From contig CAKUJL010000111.1 in assembly GCA_934661715.1 (NCBI GenBank), positions 1 through 5,436 on the forward strand: a stretch of DNA of 5,436 bases, given 5' to 3'. The notes beneath the pieces were generated by a model. That model saw only the letters and a list, made by a program, of their open reading frames with translations. It made no database searches and was not told the DNA's origin. Position numbers and translations under genes: made by a program. Positions within the stretch are counted from its first letter, which is position 1. Every line of letters begins with the position of its first letter. The stretch comes from an uncultured Oscillospiraceae bacterium (GTDB lineage: Bacteria > Bacillota > Clostridia > Oscillospirales > Oscillospiraceae). Positions 1 through 5,415 of this stretch are shown here, piece after piece.

Positions 1-6
1 CATACA

Positions 7-234
7 ATGTGTTACGTTCTCGCCCTGTTTTGTATGCTGCTCTCCTTTTCTCTGATTGCCTGCCTTGTGGCGGATGCGCAGATTCGGAACGCAGGACTCA
101 TTCGCGATGGAGATTTGTCCGTTGCCGCATGGGTTTGCATTGCCCTGATCGTAGGTTCAGCGCTGGCTTCGGCGATTACTTTCTATGCAATCCGAAAAGA
201 ACGTGGAGGAAAACATGGAGTGCATCAAGTGTAA
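7..234 (+). CDS. Small two-helix membrane protein of unknown function (5' end possibly outside window)
   Basis: I do not recognise a family. The 75-residue frame shows two hydrophobic stretches, about residues 3-23 and 39-62, separated by a polar loop with charged residues (D23, R27, R33, D34, D36), and a basic tail (RKERGGKH). This is the pattern of a small protein crossing the membrane twice. The frame is open to the first base of the window, and only six bases precede the ATG, so the true start may lie upstream and no ribosome site can be judged. The last 20 bases overlap the start of the integrase, and the integrase ribosome site lies inside this gene, which suggests the two are translated together. 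A lipobox-like LIAC sits at residues 16-19, but no basic n-region precedes it, so a lipoprotein is unlikely. Its role in the element is unknown. Confidence 0.5.
   Translation: MCYVLALFCMLLSFSLIACLVADAQIRNAGLIRDGDLSVAAWVCIALIVGSALASAITFYAIRKERGGKHGVHQV
205..209 (+). promoter_or_regulatory. Ribosome binding site that sets the integrase start
   Basis: GGAGG lies 5 bases before the ATG at 215. An in-frame ATG at 185 has no comparable purine run before it. The site therefore favours the start at 215, where the protein begins directly with the zinc-ribbon cysteines. Confidence 0.75.
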
Positions 235-1339
235 AAAAGAAATCCCAGACGGCGCGACTTACTGTTGCTGGTGCGGAAAGAAGCAGGAAGCACAGCCCCG
301 AAAAGCCTTGAAACGTGCAAACGGTACAGGCACGGTTTACAAACTTCAAGGCCGGAGGACGCGCCCGTGGGTAGCCGCAAAGGGCAAAACCATAATCGGA
401 TACTTTGATAAAAAAACAGCCGCCCTCGACGCGCTAGCGCGTTTACAAGGGCGGAGTATTGATGAAATATATAACTGGACCTTCAAGCAGGTTTACGAAG
501 CATGGAAGGATGAACACTTCCGCGATATCGGCGCAAAGGGAATAGAGTCTTACGAACGCGCATATGACGTTTTTGAACCATTGCATGACAGAAAATTTCG
601 CGAACTGCGGACCGCTGATTACCAGATTGTCATAGACAAGTACAGCGATAAGTCACACTCGCTACTGTCGAAGTTCAAGCAGCTTGCAACGCAGATGTCC
701 CAATGGGGAATCCGCCAGGAACTCATAACGACAAACTTCGCTTCGTTCATTAAGCTGCCCGAGAACGTGAAGAAAGAAAAAGAGATCTTCTCAGAAGAGG
801 ATATACAGAAGCTTGAAGCGGACGGTTCCCAGACAGCCAAACTCACCCTGATGATGGTCTATACCGGTATGCGGATCGGCGAGTTGTTCGGGCTTCGCGC
901 GGAGAACGTATACGAAACCTATGTGATTGGTGGGGAAAAGACAGAAGCGGGCAGGAACCGAATAATCCCTATCCGTTCTGAAGGGCGTAAATATTTCGCA
1001 GAATTCAAGGAACGGGCAACGGGCGACCTTCTGATTTCCGGGTACGACGGGCAAAAAGTCATTGCGAATTTTCGCAAACGTGATTATTACCCGCTCTTAG
1101 AGCGCCTCAAAATATCCAAGAAGACGCCGCACGCTACACGGCATACCTTCGCAAGCTGGGCAGTGGCGAACAATATTAAGCCTGAACTGCTGCAAAAAAT
1201 GCTTGGACATGCCGATTATTCTACCACTGCGAACATCTATGAGCACTTCGACATCGATCAACTGATAGATGCAATTGATGCGCCTGTTGCTAACACGTTA
1301 CTAACAAATCAAAAATCAGGTAAAAAGAAAAAGCCCTGA
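215..1339 (+). CDS. Site-specific tyrosine recombinase (integrase) with N-terminal zinc ribbon
   Basis: Catalyses integration and excision of the mobile element by recombining its att site with the chromosome, here presumably the adjacent tRNA-Val. Read from the ATG at 215, the protein has 374 residues. Residues 3-20 carry two cysteine pairs (C3/C6 and C17/C20, the second within CCWCGKK), forming a zinc ribbon. An arm-binding-like segment follows (about 34-80, with NGTGTVYK). A helical core-binding domain spans about 88-175. The catalytic domain spans about 190-355. Visible active-site residues are R220 (in TGMRIGEL), K242 (in GEKTEAGRNR), H306 and R309 (in HATRH), H332 (in LGHADYSTT) and the nucleophile Y342 (in IYEHFD). 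All are present, so the enzyme looks intact. It overlaps the upstream small membrane gene by 20 bases. The stop codon lies inside the terminator stem shared with the tRNA. The first ATG at 185 would add ten residues but lacks a good ribosome site. Confidence 0.93.
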   Translation: MECIKCKKEIPDGATYCCWCGKKQEAQPRKALKRANGTGTVYKLQGRRTRPWVAAKGKTIIGYFDKKTAALDALARLQGRSIDEIYNWTFKQVYEAWKDEHFRDIGAKGIESYERAYDVFEPLHDRKFRELRTADYQIVIDKYSDKSHSLLSKFKQLATQMSQWGIRQELITTNFASFIKLPENVKKEKEIFSEEDIQKLEADGSQTAKLTLMMVYTGMRIGELFGLRAENVYETYVIGGEKTEAGRNRIIPIRSEGRKYFAEFKERATGDLLISGYDGQKVIANFRKRDYYPLLERLKISKKTPHATRHTFASWAVANNIKPELLQKMLGHADYSTTANIYEHFDIDQLIDAIDAPVANTLLTNQKSGKKKKP

Positions 1340-1365
1340 AACCATTGAGATTTCAGGGCTTTTTT
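1328..1365. terminator. Bidirectional intrinsic terminator between integrase and tRNA-Val
   Basis: A perfect inverted repeat pairs 1328-1341 with 1351-1364 around a 9-base loop. The GC-containing core is GCCCTGAAA/TTTCAGGGC, flanked by an A run on the left and a T run (1360-1365) on the right. Read on the plus strand it ends in U residues and can stop the integrase transcript. Read on the minus strand it gives a U-rich tail (TTTTTCTTTTTA) and can stop the tRNA transcript right after its CCA end. The integrase stop codon (1337-1339) lies inside the left arm. Confidence 0.88.
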
Positions 1366-1409
1366 GGTGGAGACTAATGGACTCGAACCATCGACCTCCT
1401 GCGTGTGAA
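1365..1409 (-). other. Presumed attachment site (att) in the 3' half of tRNA-Val
   Basis: The integrase lies next to the tRNA 3' end, and tyrosine integrases of this kind usually cross over in the anticodon or T-arm region and carry a copy of the tRNA 3' end that restores the gene. The interval runs from the anticodon loop to the CCA end. The matching repeat at the other end of the element is outside the window, so the core length cannot be read here. Inference from layout only. Confidence 0.4.
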
Positions 1410-1441
1410 GCAGGCGCTCTAACCAGCTGAGCTAAGCCTCC
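1365..1441 (-). tRNA. tRNA-Val (anticodon CAC), CCA end encoded
   Basis: The minus strand folds into a full cloverleaf of 74 bases plus an encoded CCA. The acceptor stem is GGAGGCT with AGTCTCC (one G-U pair). The D stem is GCTC/GAGC. The anticodon stem is CCTGC/GCAGG, enclosing loop TTCACAC with anticodon CAC (window 1405-1407), which reads GUG valine codons. The T loop is TTCGAGT with stem GATGG/CCATT. The discriminator is A (1368), followed by CCA at 1367-1365. A sigma-A promoter lies a few bases upstream and an intrinsic terminator starts directly after CCA, so it is a single-gene transcript. It is the presumed insertion site of the element on its 3' side. Confidence 0.95.
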
Positions 1442-1451
1442 GTGCTGAAGT

Positions 1452-1481
1452 ATTATAGCAGAAAGGGGCGGCAAAAGTCAA
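1452..1481 (-). promoter_or_regulatory. Sigma-A promoter of tRNA-Val
   Basis: On the minus strand, TTGACT (1481-1476) and TATAAT (1457-1452) are separated by 18 bases. The -10 box matches consensus fully and the -35 box in five of six bases. Initiation would fall near 1445, only a few bases before the mature tRNA 5' end at 1441, as expected for a strong tRNA promoter with a short leader. Confidence 0.88.
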
Positions 1482-1551
1482 GGGCAACTTTTTGCTCCGC
1501 GCGGTCCGATGGGCAAATTTCCACGTCTGCCCAAAAGCGGCCGATTTCTGC

Positions 1552-1580
1552 TTGACGGACAGCGGAAAATGCCGTATACT
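1552..1580 (+). promoter_or_regulatory. Sigma-A promoter of the riboswitch and cation-exchanger transcript
   Basis: TTGACG (1552-1557) and TATACT (1575-1580) are separated by the optimal 17 bases. Initiation would fall near 1587, immediately before the first paired base of the riboswitch P1 stem. It is divergent from the tRNA promoter about 70 bp to the left. Confidence 0.85.
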
Positions 1581-1587
1581 CTTTCTT

Positions 1588-1676
1588 GCTGAAAGGGAGT
1601 AGTTACAATCGTATGGCCAACAATCGCCCGGCTTGCCGGTGGCCCTGCGCCTGGAGACAGGAACGAGACTTTTTGC
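1588..1676 (+). promoter_or_regulatory. yybP-ykoY family (Mn2+) riboswitch aptamer
   Basis: Senses Mn2+ in the leader RNA of the downstream cation exchanger. The 5' conserved segment AAAGGGAGTAG (1592-1602) and the 3' segment AACGAGACT (1662-1670) match the two metal-binding internal-loop strands of this class, remembered as GGGGAGUAG and (A)CAAGACC. P1 pairs GAAAG (1591-1595) with CUUUU (1669-1673), extended by G1588-C1676 and C1589-G1675. A GGCC/GGCC helix (1615-1618 with 1641-1644) carries an inner CCGG-CUUG-CCGG hairpin (1628-1639). A short CCUG/CAGG hairpin (1650-1661) is capped by the GNRA loop GAGA and leads straight into AACGAGAC. The segment GGTGGCCCTGCGCCTG before it also fits the family pattern. 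Established knowledge: the class binds Mn2+ and controls metal exporters. The call rests on motif recognition by eye, not on a covariance search. Confidence 0.85.
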
Positions 1677-1706
1677 ACATCACGTGCAGAAGGTCTTCTT
1701 TTTTTT
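1665..1706 (+). terminator. Riboswitch-controlled intrinsic terminator (expression platform)
   Basis: A continuous 14-pair stem can form between 1665-1678 and 1684-1697, including three G-U pairs, around loop AUCAC. It is followed by C and eight T (1699-1706). Its left arm contains GAGACUUUUUGC, the same bases that form the 3' strand of aptamer P1, so P1 and the terminator cannot coexist. Ligand-stabilised P1 would prevent termination: a transcriptional ON switch with Mn2+, as known for other members of the class. The mechanism is inferred from the pairing. Confidence 0.85.
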
Positions 1707-1727
1707 GCACCTTTTGCGCAGAATATT

Positions 1728-1733
1728 GGGAGG
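1728..1733 (+). promoter_or_regulatory. Ribosome binding site that sets the exchanger start
   Basis: GGGAGG lies 8 bases before the ATG at 1742 and downstream of the riboswitch terminator. The frame is open as far back as 1586, but any such start would translate the aptamer and terminator, so 1742 is the real start. Confidence 0.8.
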
Positions 1734-1741
1734 AATGCAAT

Positions 1742-2725
1742 ATGCCCGCATCACAATCTCTTGTTTTGACCATTGCGCTTTTTGCCCTCGGCGTTCTGCT
1801 GATCGTCAAGGGCGGAGACTGGTTCGTTGACGCCGCGACGTGGATGGCCGAGGCTTCGGGCCTGCCGCAGTTTCTGATCGGCGCGACGGTCGTCTCCATG
1901 GCAACGACCCTTCCCGAGATCATCGTCTCGACGATGGCCGCCGCGGAAGGAAGCACCGACATGGCAATCGGCAACGCCATCGGCTCCGTCACAGCCAACA
2001 CAGGCCTCATCATGGCCATTTCGCTCATCTTCATGCCCGTTGCCATCCGGCAGAGCCAGTTCGCCGTGAAGGGCCTTCTGATGGTCCTGAGCACGCTGGT
2101 TCTGTGGCTTCTGTGCCGCGACGGCGTTCTGAGCCTTCCCGAAAGCCTTCTCGTGCTGGCGCTTTTCGTGATCTTCATCATCGAAAATATCCGCAGCGCA
2201 AAAAAGCTCTCCGCCGAAGAGCACACGGACGTGCCCGCGGCCGTCGACAAGAGCAGAAAGGCGCTTTTCAAAAACCTCGCCCTGTTTGTCCTCGGCGCGG
2301 CATGTCTCGTCGTGGGCTCGAACCTGCTCGTTGACAACGGAACAATCCTGGCAAAGCTTCTCGGCGTCTCCGAGCGCATCATCGCCGTCACGATGGTCGC
2401 CATCGGCACGTCTCTTCCCGAGCTCGTCACGGCCATCACCGCGATCGTCAAAAAGCAGTCTTCGATGTCCGTCGGCAACATTCTCGGCGCGAACATCATC
2501 GATATCACGGTCATCCTGCCGCTGTGCGCGTTCATTTCCGGCGGCGATCTGCGCGTTGCGGCGCAGTCCGTGCGGCAGACGGTCTATCTGGACATGCCCA
2601 TCTGCGTGCTCGAAACCGCTGTCGCCGTCATCCCGACGATCTTCCGCAAGCGTTTTTCCAAGTGGCAGGGCATCATCATGCTGGCCCTATACATCGCCTA
2701 CGTGTTCGTGACCGTCAACATCTGA
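1742..2725 (+). CDS. CaCA-family sodium/calcium-type cation exchanger, probably a Mn2+ (or Ca2+) exporter
   Basis: Integral membrane antiporter that should expel a divalent cation in exchange for Na+ or H+. The 327 residues form two homologous halves of about five helices each, joined by a polar cytosolic loop (about 151-175). The alpha-1 repeat (about 47-90) has ATTLPE with E59 and, after GNAIGS, N86. The alpha-2 repeat (about 216-260) has GTSLPE with E227 and, after GNILGAN, D254. The spacing of 27 residues in each half and the set E-N-E-D match the ion-binding residues known from the archaeal exchanger NCX_Mj (E54, N81, E213, D240), so the transport site looks complete. Alpha-1 departs from the common GTSxPE and GSN forms (ATTLPE, GSV). 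The length is normal for bacterial YrbG-like members. A Mn2+ riboswitch controls the gene, which points to manganese as the physiological substrate; the fold alone cannot separate Ca2+ from Mn2+. Its 3' end overlaps convergent cca by 39 bp. Confidence 0.9.
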   Translation: MPASQSLVLTIALFALGVLLIVKGGDWFVDAATWMAEASGLPQFLIGATVVSMATTLPEIIVSTMAAAEGSTDMAIGNAIGSVTANTGLIMAISLIFMPVAIRQSQFAVKGLLMVLSTLVLWLLCRDGVLSLPESLLVLALFVIFIIENIRSAKKLSAEEHTDVPAAVDKSRKALFKNLALFVLGAACLVVGSNLLVDNGTILAKLLGVSERIIAVTMVAIGTSLPELVTAITAIVKKQSSMSVGNILGANIIDITVILPLCAFISGGDLRVAAQSVRQTVYLDMPICVLETAVAVIPTIFRKRFSKWQGIIMLALYIAYVFVTVNI

Positions 2726-3838
2726 TGTTTCAAAAATCCTCGCTGCCGCCAGACGCAGAAGCGTCTGGCGGTCGTTGTCTTCGGGGTGCAGCAGCACATG
2801 AGAAAGAAGCGCCCGGAGCGTTTTCCCGACGTCTTTTCCGCAAAGCGCCGGAAAATCCCGGCCCGTGACGGAAAGCGCCTTGAGACTGACGCATTCGCCG
2901 CTTTCCAGAATCTCCTCCAGAAGCGCCGTTTGCTTCGTCAGCATCGCGCAGACCCGCGCCGTGTCCCTGCCTTTTTCGGCGAAAAGCGCCTTCAGCGCCT
3001 GCCGCGTATAGTGGTCTTTGTAAGCCGCCGCGGCGTCGTTTGCCAGCCGGGTAAGCTTCGCCGGAAGCCGGAACTGCTCGAGCGATACCTCCGGCAGCAG
3101 CACCTTCGCCATCGCCCAGCGAGCCTCCAAAGCCGCCGGCACATCGCGCAGCGCCCCCAGATCACAGTCCCCTTCCGCGCCGCACGCGGAAAGCAGGCCG
3201 AGAGAGAGCATCGTCCCGAGCGTTTCCGGGTGCGATGATAAGAGCGTCTTTTCCGCCTCTTCGCGCACGCGCTCTTTTGAAAGCGTCCGGCAGAGGCCGG
3301 CGTTTCGCCCGATGGCCGCGAAGGTCTCTTCTTCGATCTGAAAGCCCAGCTGCGCGGAAAACCGAAGTGCCCGCAGCATCCGCAGCGCGTCCTCCTGAAA
3401 GCGCTTGTCCGGGTCGCCGACGCAGCGGATGATTTTTTTCGCCAGATCCGCTTTTCCGCCGAAAAGATCGGTAATTTCGCCCGTTTCGTCCATCGCCATC
3501 GCGTTGATCGTAAAATCCCGGCGCGAGAGGTCTTCTTCGAGGTTCGGCACAAATGAGACGCTGTCTGGGTGCCGTCCGTCGTGGTATCGCCCATCGCGGC
3601 GGAAGGTCGTGATCTCGGCCTTCGCATCGCCGTCTAACACCGTGACCGTGCCGTGTCGGATCCCCGTGGGAATACAGTGCGGAAAGAGCTGCATGATCTC
3701 GTCGGGAAGCGCCGCAGTCGTGATGTCCCAGTCGTGAATCTCCCGGCCAAGTAGCGTGTCGCGCACGCAGCCGCCGACAAAGTAGGCCGCATACCCTGCC
3801 TGATTCAATTGTCTGAGCATCGCAAGGGGTCTTTTCAT
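2687..3838 (-). CDS. cca: CCA tRNA nucleotidyltransferase (CCA-adding enzyme)
   Basis: Cytoplasmic enzyme that builds or repairs the 3' CCA of tRNAs from CTP and ATP without a template. From the ATG at 3838 it has 383 residues. The class II polymerase-beta-like head shows FVGGCVRD (about 20-27), the metal-binding DWD (36-38) in the position of the usual DxD, and RRDFTINAMA (106-115). The neck has EDALRMLRALRF (149-160), which in this family reads the incoming base, and ERV (189-191). The helical body and tail end in LSVTGRDFPALCG and a conserved-looking PEDN stretch. No HD domain is inserted, and the length suits the shorter Bacillus-type enzymes. An in-frame GTG at 3850 (GGAG four bases before it) would add four residues; the ATG gives the family's usual MKxP-like start and has AAAGGTG nine bases upstream. 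It converges on and overlaps the exchanger and is divergent from murC. Confidence 0.93.
   Translation of the reverse strand: MKRPLAMLRQLNQAGYAAYFVGGCVRDTLLGREIHDWDITTAALPDEIMQLFPHCIPTGIRHGTVTVLDGDAKAEITTFRRDGRYHDGRHPDSVSFVPNLEEDLSRRDFTINAMAMDETGEITDLFGGKADLAKKIIRCVGDPDKRFQEDALRMLRALRFSAQLGFQIEEETFAAIGRNAGLCRTLSKERVREEAEKTLLSSHPETLGTMLSLGLLSACGAEGDCDLGALRDVPAALEARWAMAKVLLPEVSLEQFRLPAKLTRLANDAAAAYKDHYTRQALKALFAEKGRDTARVCAMLTKQTALLEEILESGECVSLKALSVTGRDFPALCGKDVGKTLRALLSHVLLHPEDNDRQTLLRLAAARIFETSDVDGHEHVGDV
2745..2772. other. Strong hairpin just past the exchanger stop, inside cca
   Basis: A perfect 11-bp inverted repeat, CCGCCAGACGC (2746-2756) with GCGTCTGGCGG (2761-2771), closes the tetraloop AGAA; one further G-U pair can form at the base. 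It begins 20 bases after the exchanger stop codon and lies within the last codons of cca on the other strand. No T run follows directly on either strand; on the minus strand a run of five T lies nine bases after it. It may slow or protect the 3' end of the exchanger mRNA, but it is not a standard intrinsic terminator. Confidence 0.5.
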
Positions 3839-3870
3839 CTGCACGCGCACCTTTCTCCGGTATTTTTCGC

Positions 3871-3899
3871 TTGTATTGTGGGCAAGTATATTATATAAT
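3871..3899 (+). promoter_or_regulatory. Sigma-A promoter of murC
   Basis: TTGTAT (3871-3876) and a perfect TATAAT (3894-3899) are 17 bases apart. Initiation would fall near 3906, leaving a leader of about 98 bases before murC. I see no riboswitch, T-box or terminator in that leader, only short weak inverted repeats around 3968-3988. Confidence 0.7.
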
Positions 3900-3914
3900 A
3901 GACTGGTTCAACAA
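3885..3914 (-). promoter_or_regulatory. Probable sigma-A promoter of cca
   Basis: On the minus strand, TTGTTG (3914-3909) and TATACT (3890-3885) are 18 bases apart. An alternative in the same place is TATAAT (3895-3890) with a poor -35, TTTTTG (3917-3912), 16 bases away. Either start lies about 40-50 bases before cca. The boxes overlap those of the murC promoter on the other strand. Confidence 0.55.
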
Positions 3915-3991
3915 AAAGCCGCAGTCCAAACATATTCCTTTTCTATCATAGAAACCCGCGCGGCACTTTGCAAGCAAAATCTTTGCGTTTT

Positions 3992-3996
3992 GGAGG
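3992..3996 (+). promoter_or_regulatory. Ribosome binding site that sets the murC start
   Basis: GGAGG lies 7 bases before the ATG at 4004. The frame also has an ATG at 3968 without such a site, so the shorter form is preferred. Confidence 0.75.
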
Positions 3997-4003
3997 CATC
4001 CGT

Positions 4004-5374
4004 ATGCAGAACGCTTCGTTCCAGATTCAAGACTATCTAAAACCCGGCAAGCACGCCCATCTGGTCGGCATCGGCGGCGTTTCGATGCGCCCGCTGGGGC
4101 TGGTCCTTCGCAGCATGGGCATGAACATTTCGGGCTCTGACATGAACGCGTCCGTTTCGACCGACGAGCTCATCTCCAAGGGCATCCACGTCGCCATCGG
4201 CCACCGGGCCGAAAACATCGAGGGCGCGGACTGCGTCATCCGCACGGCGGCGGCCAACAACGATAACCCCGAAATTGCCGCCGCACGCGCCGTGGGCATC
4301 CCGATTTTTGAGCGGGCGCAGGCGTGGGGCCATATCATGCGGGCCTACAAAAACGCCGTCTGCGTCTCCGGCACGCACGGCAAGACCACCACGACCTCCA
4401 TGCTCACGCACATCTTCATGGAGGCCGGACGCGACCCGACGGTCATGATCGGTGGCTCTCTTCCCCTTCTCGGCGCGGGACACCGCGTAGGAAAGGGCGA
4501 CACGATCATTTTAGAGAGCTGCGAATACTGCAATTCCTTTTTGAACTTCTTCCCGACGACGGCGGTCATTCTGGACATTGACGCCGACCATCTGGACTTT
4601 TTCAAGGATTTAGACGATATCAAAGCCTCGTTCCGGAAGTTTGCCTCCCTCGTCCCCGAGGGCGGGCTGATCGTTGCAAACGGCGACGACAAGAACACCT
4701 TGGACGCCTTGCAGGGCCTGGGCGCCGTTACCTTCGGCATGGCGGAGACGAACGATGTCTACGGCAAAAACTTCAGCGCGGACTTCCGCGAATTTGACGT
4801 GTACTGCGCGGGCTCTTTTTACTGCCATTTGAAGCTCGGCGTTCTGGGCCGGCACAACGCGATGAACGCGCTGGCCGCGTGCGCCGTGGCGTGGAAATTC
4901 TCGATTCCGGGCGAAGCGGCCGCAAAGGCGCTTTCCACCTTCCGCGGCGCAGGCAGAAGACTCGAGTACAAGGGCAGCTTCCACGGCGCGGACGTGTACG
5001 ACGATTATTCCCACCATCCGGCAGAGCTCCACGCCCTTCTGAGCGCGGTGCGTCTGATGGGCTACAAGCGCGTCGTCTGCGCGTTCCAGCCGCACACGTA
5101 CTCCAGAACAAAGGCGCTGTTTTCCGACTTCGTGCGGGAGCTGTCCGCCGCGGACCTCGCCGTTCTGACGGACATTTACGCCGCGCGGGAATCCAACACC
5201 ATCGGCATCAGCTCCAAGGACCTGGCCGACCAGATCCCCGGCAGCGTCTACTGCCCCGGCCTTCCCCAGCTGACCGACTATCTCGCCTCCATCGCAGCCC
5301 CCGGCGATATCATCCTGACCGTCGGCGCCGGCGATATCTATAAGGCAGGAGAGAAGCTGCTGACTTTGCACTGA
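4004..5374 (+). CDS. murC: UDP-N-acetylmuramate--L-alanine ligase
   Basis: Cytoplasmic ATP-dependent ligase that adds L-alanine to UDP-MurNAc, the first step in making the peptidoglycan stem peptide. The 456 residues show the three Mur-ligase domains. The N-terminal UDP-binding fold has HLVGIGGVSM (19-28). The central ATPase has the P-loop GTHGKTTTT (123-131, K127), the glutamate-rich ESCEY (171-175), DIDADHLDFF (191-200) and LGRHNAMNAL (281-290). The C-terminal domain, starting near 312, has GAGRRLEY (315-322), DDYSHHPAE (333-341), FQPHTYSRT (361-369) and GAGDI (441-445). HxGKTTT, DADHLD, DDYxHHP and QPHxxSR together identify MurC rather than MurD, E or F; Mpl is less likely at this length and with GIGGVSM. 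Length is normal and nothing is missing. No other cell-wall gene is in the window, so murC sits apart from a division/cell-wall cluster here. It is transcribed from its own promoter, divergent from cca. Confidence 0.95.
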   Translation: MQNASFQIQDYLKPGKHAHLVGIGGVSMRPLGLVLRSMGMNISGSDMNASVSTDELISKGIHVAIGHRAENIEGADCVIRTAAANNDNPEIAAARAVGIPIFERAQAWGHIMRAYKNAVCVSGTHGKTTTTSMLTHIFMEAGRDPTVMIGGSLPLLGAGHRVGKGDTIILESCEYCNSFLNFFPTTAVILDIDADHLDFFKDLDDIKASFRKFASLVPEGGLIVANGDDKNTLDALQGLGAVTFGMAETNDVYGKNFSADFREFDVYCAGSFYCHLKLGVLGRHNAMNALAACAVAWKFSIPGEAAAKALSTFRGAGRRLEYKGSFHGADVYDDYSHHPAELHALLSAVRLMGYKRVVCAFQPHTYSRTKALFSDFVRELSAADLAVLTDIYAARESNTIGISSKDLADQIPGSVYCPGLPQLTDYLASIAAPGDIILTVGAGDIYKAGEKLLTLH

Positions 5375-5384
5375 TTTTCCCACA

Positions 5385-5415
5385 CCCCTGTAGGGGCGGA
5401 CGACTCTGTCCGCCC
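5385..5415. repeat. GC-rich palindrome after murC, possible dispersed intergenic repeat
   Basis: Two nested inverted repeats share a G run. CCCCT (5385-5389) pairs with AGGGG (5392-5396). GGGCGGAC (5394-5401) pairs perfectly with GTCCGCCC (5408-5415) around loop GACTCT. No T run follows on either strand, so it is a poor intrinsic terminator. The form GTAGGGGCGG...CCGCCC resembles short palindromic repeats I recall as scattered between genes of gut clostridia; that identity is from memory, and only one copy is in this window. Confidence 0.5.

Larger units (their letters stand above)
1..1364. mobile_element. Right end of a tRNA-integrated genetic element (partial)
   Basis: A tyrosine integrase ends 25 bp from the 3' end of a tRNA-Val gene and reads toward it. 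This is the classic layout of phages, integrative conjugative elements and genomic islands that insert into the 3' half of tRNA genes. The element would extend left, out of the window. The exact border is not visible; it probably lies within the tRNA 3' half, so the sequence here is only the part clearly on the element side. The integrase uses more A/T-rich codons than the exchanger, cca and murC to its right, which fits foreign origin. No structural, conjugation or replication genes fall in the window, so the type of element cannot be told. Inference from gene order and the integrase family. Confidence 0.6.

Noticed and set aside
1510..1533. Inverted repeat TGGGCA/TGCCCA between the tRNA and riboswitch promoters
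   Set aside because: Only 6 bp with a 12-base loop, no T run, and no known operator form; it could be chance.
1586..1741. Extended start of the exchanger at 1586
   Set aside because: It would translate through the aptamer and terminator, begins at or before the likely transcription start, and the added residues are not membrane-like; GGGAGG before 1742 settles the start.
1603..2535. Long minus-strand open frame of 310 codons opposite the cation exchanger
   Set aside because: Its product is rich in R, S, T, A and M without any recognisable domain. It is antisense to a clearly coding gene and crosses the riboswitch; it is a shadow of GC-rich codons.
2746..2771. Hairpin as a standard terminator of the exchanger
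   Set aside because: Stem is strong, but no T run follows on the plus strand, and it is coding sequence of cca; kept only as a hairpin of unknown role.
4610..5383. Minus-strand open frame of 257 codons opposite murC
   Set aside because: The opposite strand carries all MurC motifs; this frame has low-complexity G, A, V, R composition and no ribosome site that I can see.
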